A stretch of 7,998 nt of DNA from the NCBI GenBank assembly GCA_028867395.1, contig JAGWGO010000053.1, positions 1 to 7,998 of the forward strand, read 5' to 3'. The notes beneath the pieces are model-generated. The model had not been told where the DNA came from. It worked only from the letters and a program-made list of their open reading frames with translations, and did not search any database. This document shows positions 5,737 through 7,998 of this stretch, one piece after another. Numbering within the stretch: position 1 is the first letter of the stretch; each line of letters starts with the position of its first letter. A program made the translations under genes and the position numbers. The stretch comes from Nitrososphaerota archaeon. Its GTDB lineage: Archaea; Thermoproteota; Nitrososphaeria; Nitrososphaerales; Nitrosopumilaceae.

Positions 5737-6189
5737 ATGAGGATAGCGATTGTCGCCGTTCCAGCAGTCCTGCTTGCGGTGTCATTTGGCCACGCATACG
5801 GCGCCTTTGACTCTGGCGGCAACTATTACTGCAACGCATCTAACCTTCCGCTTGAGGAGACAATCTACAAGTCGTCGGTTGCAAAGATTGACGGTGACAT
5901 GCAGAATTATCTCTCGCTTAACCCTAGCGCCACCGACAGGGAACTTCACACGTATATGATATCCGACCCGTCGGTATCGCAGCCATACTCCGTAATGGAG
6001 CAGTCAAAGGCCTGCCTCCAGTCAAACGGAATCGATCCTGAAAGTGTTGCATTTCCAAGCTCGCTACTCCTTGAGGTCTTTGCGGCACCCGAGTTTGGCG
6101 TGGTCTCATCGCTTGTGCTCGGGGTGACCCTCGCATCAGTGATAATGCTCCAGAACAGGATAAACAGGTCTGAGCTCTTGAAAATTTAG
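5737..6189 (+). CDS. PEFG-CTERM surface protein
   Basis: An exported protein of 150 residues with a thaumarchaeal sorting tail. The N-terminus MRIAIVAVPAVLLAVSFGHA is a signal peptide likely cut near AYG (20-22). The C-terminus has the PEFG motif (118-121), then a transmembrane stretch (about 121-139) and a short polar tail with two arginines (RINRSELLKI). This three-part layout is the PEFG-CTERM signal, thought to be recognised by an archaeosortase that removes the tail and anchors the protein to the envelope. The middle contains Cys32 and Cys93, a likely disulfide, and sequon N33-A-S, and matches no domain I know. A GTG at 5716 would add seven residues before the signal peptide; ATG 5737 gives a cleaner signal sequence. 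The gene ends in TAG overlapping the stop of the convergent gene. Base composition is GC-richer than the flanking accessory regions. The archaeosortase gene itself is not in the window. Confidence 0.87.
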   Translation: MRIAIVAVPAVLLAVSFGHAYGAFDSGGNYYCNASNLPLEETIYKSSVAKIDGDMQNYLSLNPSATDRELHTYMISDPSVSQPYSVMEQSKACLQSNGIDPESVAFPSSLLLEVFAAPEFGVVSSLVLGVTLASVIMLQNRINRSELLKI

Positions 6190-6752
6190 GAAGCCCAGCC
6201 GCGTGCCACAAGCTTTGCGTATACAGCTTCTGTAACGCATGCGGGTCGCTTGTCAAACTTGTTTAGTGCCAGTTGATATCCTGTCAGACACTTGACATCA
6301 GATGGTGCGACTCCTGCTGATACTTGTTTTTGCGGTGGCTCGATTGCTTTTGCTGTTGTCTTCCCTGTCATATTGGCGCCAGTCTTGGTCGCGGTGACAT
6401 TTGCAGACATGTTCATGCCGGTTGTAAGCGGGGCACCGGTAGCGTTTGCCATTGTACCTTTTGTCATATTGGCGCCAGTCTTGGTTGCTGTCACATTTGC
6501 AGACATGCTGACCTTCGCTTGCGTTGGAGAAGATGTTGCGTTTGTCTTTGCGGTAGCGTTTGCAGTAGCGGTTACGCCGGGCACATAGACCTCGCCTGGC
6601 TTGCACGGGTGGTCGCCGCATATCTGGGTGTACGGGTGGGATGCAGTTGTCGGAGTTCCTCCGCCCATTGCAGCAGACTGGGCCGATGCCAGTCCGTATC
6701 CAAGCATTGCGCTTGCAAACAGGATTGATACCATAACAGGAATTAGCTTCAT
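6186..6752 (-). CDS. Secreted, probably heavily N-glycosylated repeat protein
   Basis: The 188-residue product starts with a signal peptide (MKLIPVMVSILFASAMLGYG, likely cut after ASA at residue 24). Then comes a short Cys-containing module, HPYTQICGDHPCKPGEVYVP (39-58), with Cys45 and Cys50. Residues 60-138 are low complexity, Thr/Ala/Asn/Lys-rich, with a 15-residue unit MSANVTATKTGANMT present twice (83-97 and 115-129) and eight N-x-T/S sequons (N65, N71, N86, N95, N103, N114, N118, N127): a mucin-like stalk. The C-terminal module (about 153-188) has KCLTGYQL, RPACVTEAVYAKLVARGWAS with Cys155 and Cys172; a similar Cys...PACV...RGWA ending recurs in exported thaumarchaeal proteins. Four cysteines suggest two disulfide-closed end modules joined by a glycosylated linker. 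No membrane anchor is seen. The stop overlaps that of the convergent PEFG-CTERM gene. Function unknown. Confidence 0.88.
   Translation of the reverse strand: MKLIPVMVSILFASAMLGYGLASAQSAAMGGGTPTTASHPYTQICGDHPCKPGEVYVPGVTATANATAKTNATSSPTQAKVSMSANVTATKTGANMTKGTMANATGAPLTTGMNMSANVTATKTGANMTGKTTAKAIEPPQKQVSAGVAPSDVKCLTGYQLALNKFDKRPACVTEAVYAKLVARGWAS
6367..6411 (-). repeat. 45-base in-frame repeat, copy encoding residues 115-129
   Basis: Matches 6463-6507 at 42 of 45 bases, spaced 96 bases (32 codons) apart, both encoding the same 15 residues with only synonymous differences. Near-identity at the DNA level implies a recent duplication or ongoing gene conversion within the stalk region. Confidence 0.85.
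6463..6507 (-). repeat. 45-base in-frame repeat, copy encoding residues 83-97
   Basis: Partner of 6367-6411. The three differences are all at third codon positions, so the 15-residue product MSANVTATKTGANMT is unchanged. It carries two N-glycosylation sites per unit. Confidence 0.85.
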
Positions 6753-6774
6753 AACTTTAGAACATCTTCATCGT

Positions 6775-6783
6775 TAAGATAAA
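6775..6783 (-). promoter_or_regulatory. TATA-like box of the glycosylated repeat protein gene
   Basis: Minus strand TTTATCTTA lies 23-31 bases before the ATG at 6752, fitting a leaderless or near-leaderless start as seen for the other exported-protein genes here. The rest of the 213-base gap to 6965 shows only AT-rich sequence with no gene I can support. Confidence 0.55.
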
Positions 6784-6965
6784 CCTTGAGGTACATATTT
6801 CTGTTCATATCTAGGTTTCCTGTTCTCCGTGTTCAAAATCGGTCGTCATGCCTAATTCCTCATATTTTCTTAATTTTTAATTCGTTTAGGAAAAGTATCG
6901 AGTATGTGGACTGAGCGTAATATTACTCCTTGATAGTCCTTAGAATAGATCAGATCATAATATTT

Positions 6966-7622
6966 CTAGCACTCCTTCCATAAAGGGTCTTTTGTCATTA
7001 CATTCAGTTCGGGTCGTATCTCATAAAAAATACTACTAGCATATCGATAGCTTAGCATTTGTTCCGCATACTGTGACATAGTTAATTGCAGTAGATAGTT
7101 AGCCAAGATATGCAGATCTTTTTCTGTATAATTTGTACTTAGTGTTAACCAATCACAATTTTCCCAGTCTAAGTACCAACAGGCTTTTTTTATTTTGTTG
7201 AGAGATTCTAAACGCTGAAGTGCAATTTTTGAGCTTTTTTTAATTTCAGAATAAGATGAACGATATTTTATCCCGCTACCAAGTTTTTTGTAGTTCTGAA
7301 CAATGATATTATACACAGCTTCACTAAGCTTTTCTGTTTCCTTATCAGCTTCCTTGTATAATGCAGTCAGCTTAGAACTATGAGATCCATATTGCGAAAA
7401 TGCTTTCCAATTTTCTTTTTGTATGGATTTCTGTTCACTAATATGATTTCTCAATAGATTCATTTTTACAAGCTCCTCTTGTGCTAAAATTGCAAGTCCC
7501 ATACATGATACAAATCGTTTTTTTCCATACAATAATTTACAATCATTGAGGATTTCACCTATGTGTTCTCTACTTTTATTGAACCCTTCAACTAGTTTCT
7601 TAATTGGAATTAATTCAGTCAT
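6966..7622 (-). CDS. AbiV-family abortive infection protein (HEPN-like)
   Basis: AbiV was first known as a lactococcal phage-resistance protein that stops phage growth at the cost of the host; related proteins belong to the HEPN-like group often found in defence islands. The 218-residue product is almost all helical. The diagnostic part is the N-terminal half: KSREHIGEILNDCKLLYGKKRF (16-37), then LAILAQEELVKMNLL (43-57) with the EE-x2-K signature, and WKAFSQYGSHSSKLTAL (72-88), where Trp72, Phe75, His81 and Lys84 match the family's W-x2-F...H-x2-K pattern. Residues about 98-200 are further helices with Trp-rich DWENCDWL. I see no standard HEPN Rx4-6H ribonuclease motif. It starts 7 bases after the stop of the upstream gene, so the two are one transcript. 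Strongly AT-rich compared with the exported-protein genes to the left, suggesting transfer. Family assignment is by pattern recognition, without a search. Confidence 0.82.
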   Translation of the reverse strand: MTELIPIKKLVEGFNKSREHIGEILNDCKLLYGKKRFVSCMGLAILAQEELVKMNLLRNHISEQKSIQKENWKAFSQYGSHSSKLTALYKEADKETEKLSEAVYNIIVQNYKKLGSGIKYRSSYSEIKKSSKIALQRLESLNKIKKACWYLDWENCDWLTLSTNYTEKDLHILANYLLQLTMSQYAEQMLSYRYASSIFYEIRPELNVMTKDPLWKEC

Positions 7623-7629
7623 TTCTAAA

Positions 7630-7998
7630 TTACACCGAGGCTAATCTTTGGGAAAGTTCTTGTGAAAATCTCCTTATTCGTGGTATTATCCCTACTGTAC
7701 TACTAAATGATATACTTCTTTGGATGGGCTGACCTATTGGTCTTCTTGTAAATAATTGCAAATTAGGAATATTACCCCTAAATTCATTATCTCCTAAAAG
7801 TAACAAAAAACCGTATAATCCGTCAAGCTTTTCATTTATCTCTGTTTTCCTTGTTGTTATGTTATGAACTGTAGAACGTGGATATGACCAAGTCCCATCA
7901 GGTTTGGGTTCGACATAAAGACATGACTCACGTTCTTTTTTATAACTGTCATAAGCTGGTTTGTTTTGTCTTACCAACTGATTAATGTCGAGAGTTCT
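7630..7998 (-). CDS. Unrecognised protein, C-terminal 122 residues (5' end outside window)
   Basis: The frame is open to the right edge (first visible residues RTLDINQLVRQNKPAYDSYK), so the TTG at 7977 need not be the start and the gene probably begins beyond the window. Visible parts include a charged opening, an aromatic stretch CLYVEPKPDGTWSYPR, then a helical segment HNITTRKTEINEKLDGLYGF with LLLLGDNEF, and an Arg/Ser-rich tail ending RRFSQELSQRLASV. I see no signal peptide, membrane segment or known catalytic motif. Its stop lies 7 bases before the AbiV start on the same strand, so it is the upstream gene of a probable defence operon and may be its partner (sensor, antitoxin or second effector). 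AT-rich like AbiV. Function not assigned. Confidence 0.78.
   Translation of the reverse strand, partial: RTLDINQLVRQNKPAYDSYKKERESCLYVEPKPDGTWSYPRSTVHNITTRKTEINEKLDGLYGFLLLLGDNEFRGNIPNLQLFTRRPIGQPIQRSISFSSTVGIIPRIRRFSQELSQRLASV

Noticed and set aside
6292..6728. Plus- and minus-strand frames opposite or within the repeat protein gene (98, 107 and 134 codons)
   Set aside because: Low-complexity repeats keep other frames open by chance; only the 188-residue frame has a signal peptide and conserved end modules.
1..7998. CRISPR array, tRNA or rRNA genes
   Set aside because: No regularly spaced identical repeats and no tRNA or rRNA sequence signature were seen on either strand.

Overview
The window looks like the chromosome of an ammonia-oxidising thaumarchaeon (Nitrososphaeria, probably Nitrosopumilales). 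The main evidence is the first 307 residues of the thaumarchaeal S-layer protein at the left edge, a secreted protein ending in a PEFG-CTERM sorting tail, and several genes with archaeal TATA boxes about 30 bases before the start codon and little or no leader. Genus cannot be fixed from this sequence.

Layout, left to right. Positions 1-923 (minus) hold the 5' part of the S-layer gene, which runs off the window, with its TATA box at 951-960. Next, also on minus, is a full-length TnpB RNA-guided nuclease gene (1097-2287) with no TnpA partner in view. Positions 2374-4588 (minus) form a compact operon: an L-2-hydroxyglutarate oxidase-like flavoprotein, a possible 20-codon ORF overlapping both neighbours, and a membrane-anchored GT2 glycosyltransferase of the dolichyl-phosphate-mannose synthase type. 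The 323-base gap 4589-4911 holds what looks like a frameshifted gene remnant, two alternative hairpins and a 16-base perfect palindrome.

Positions 4912-6752 are rich in exported proteins: a secreted helical protein with DSNKTM repeats (minus), a 48-residue Cys/His-rich probable zinc protein (minus), a PEFG-CTERM surface protein (plus), and a Thr/Ala/Asn-rich secreted protein with a duplicated 15-residue unit and eight N-glycosylation sequons (minus). The last two are convergent and overlap at their stop codons. After a 213-base spacer the base composition becomes AT-rich. The final genes (6966-7998, minus) are an AbiV-family abortive-infection protein preceded, 7 bases upstream, by the 3' part of an unrecognised gene entering from the right edge; this looks like an acquired defence operon.

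Taken together, much of the window concerns the cell surface: the S-layer, its likely N-glycosylation (the glycosyltransferase makes lipid-linked sugar in related systems, and the exported proteins carry many N-x-T/S sites), and sorted or secreted surface proteins. Two accessory insertions sit in it, the TnpB element beside the S-layer promoter and the AbiV operon. Several real genes are absent from a simple 60-residue ORF scan because they run off an edge or are too short (S-layer gene, 48-residue zinc protein, right-edge gene).
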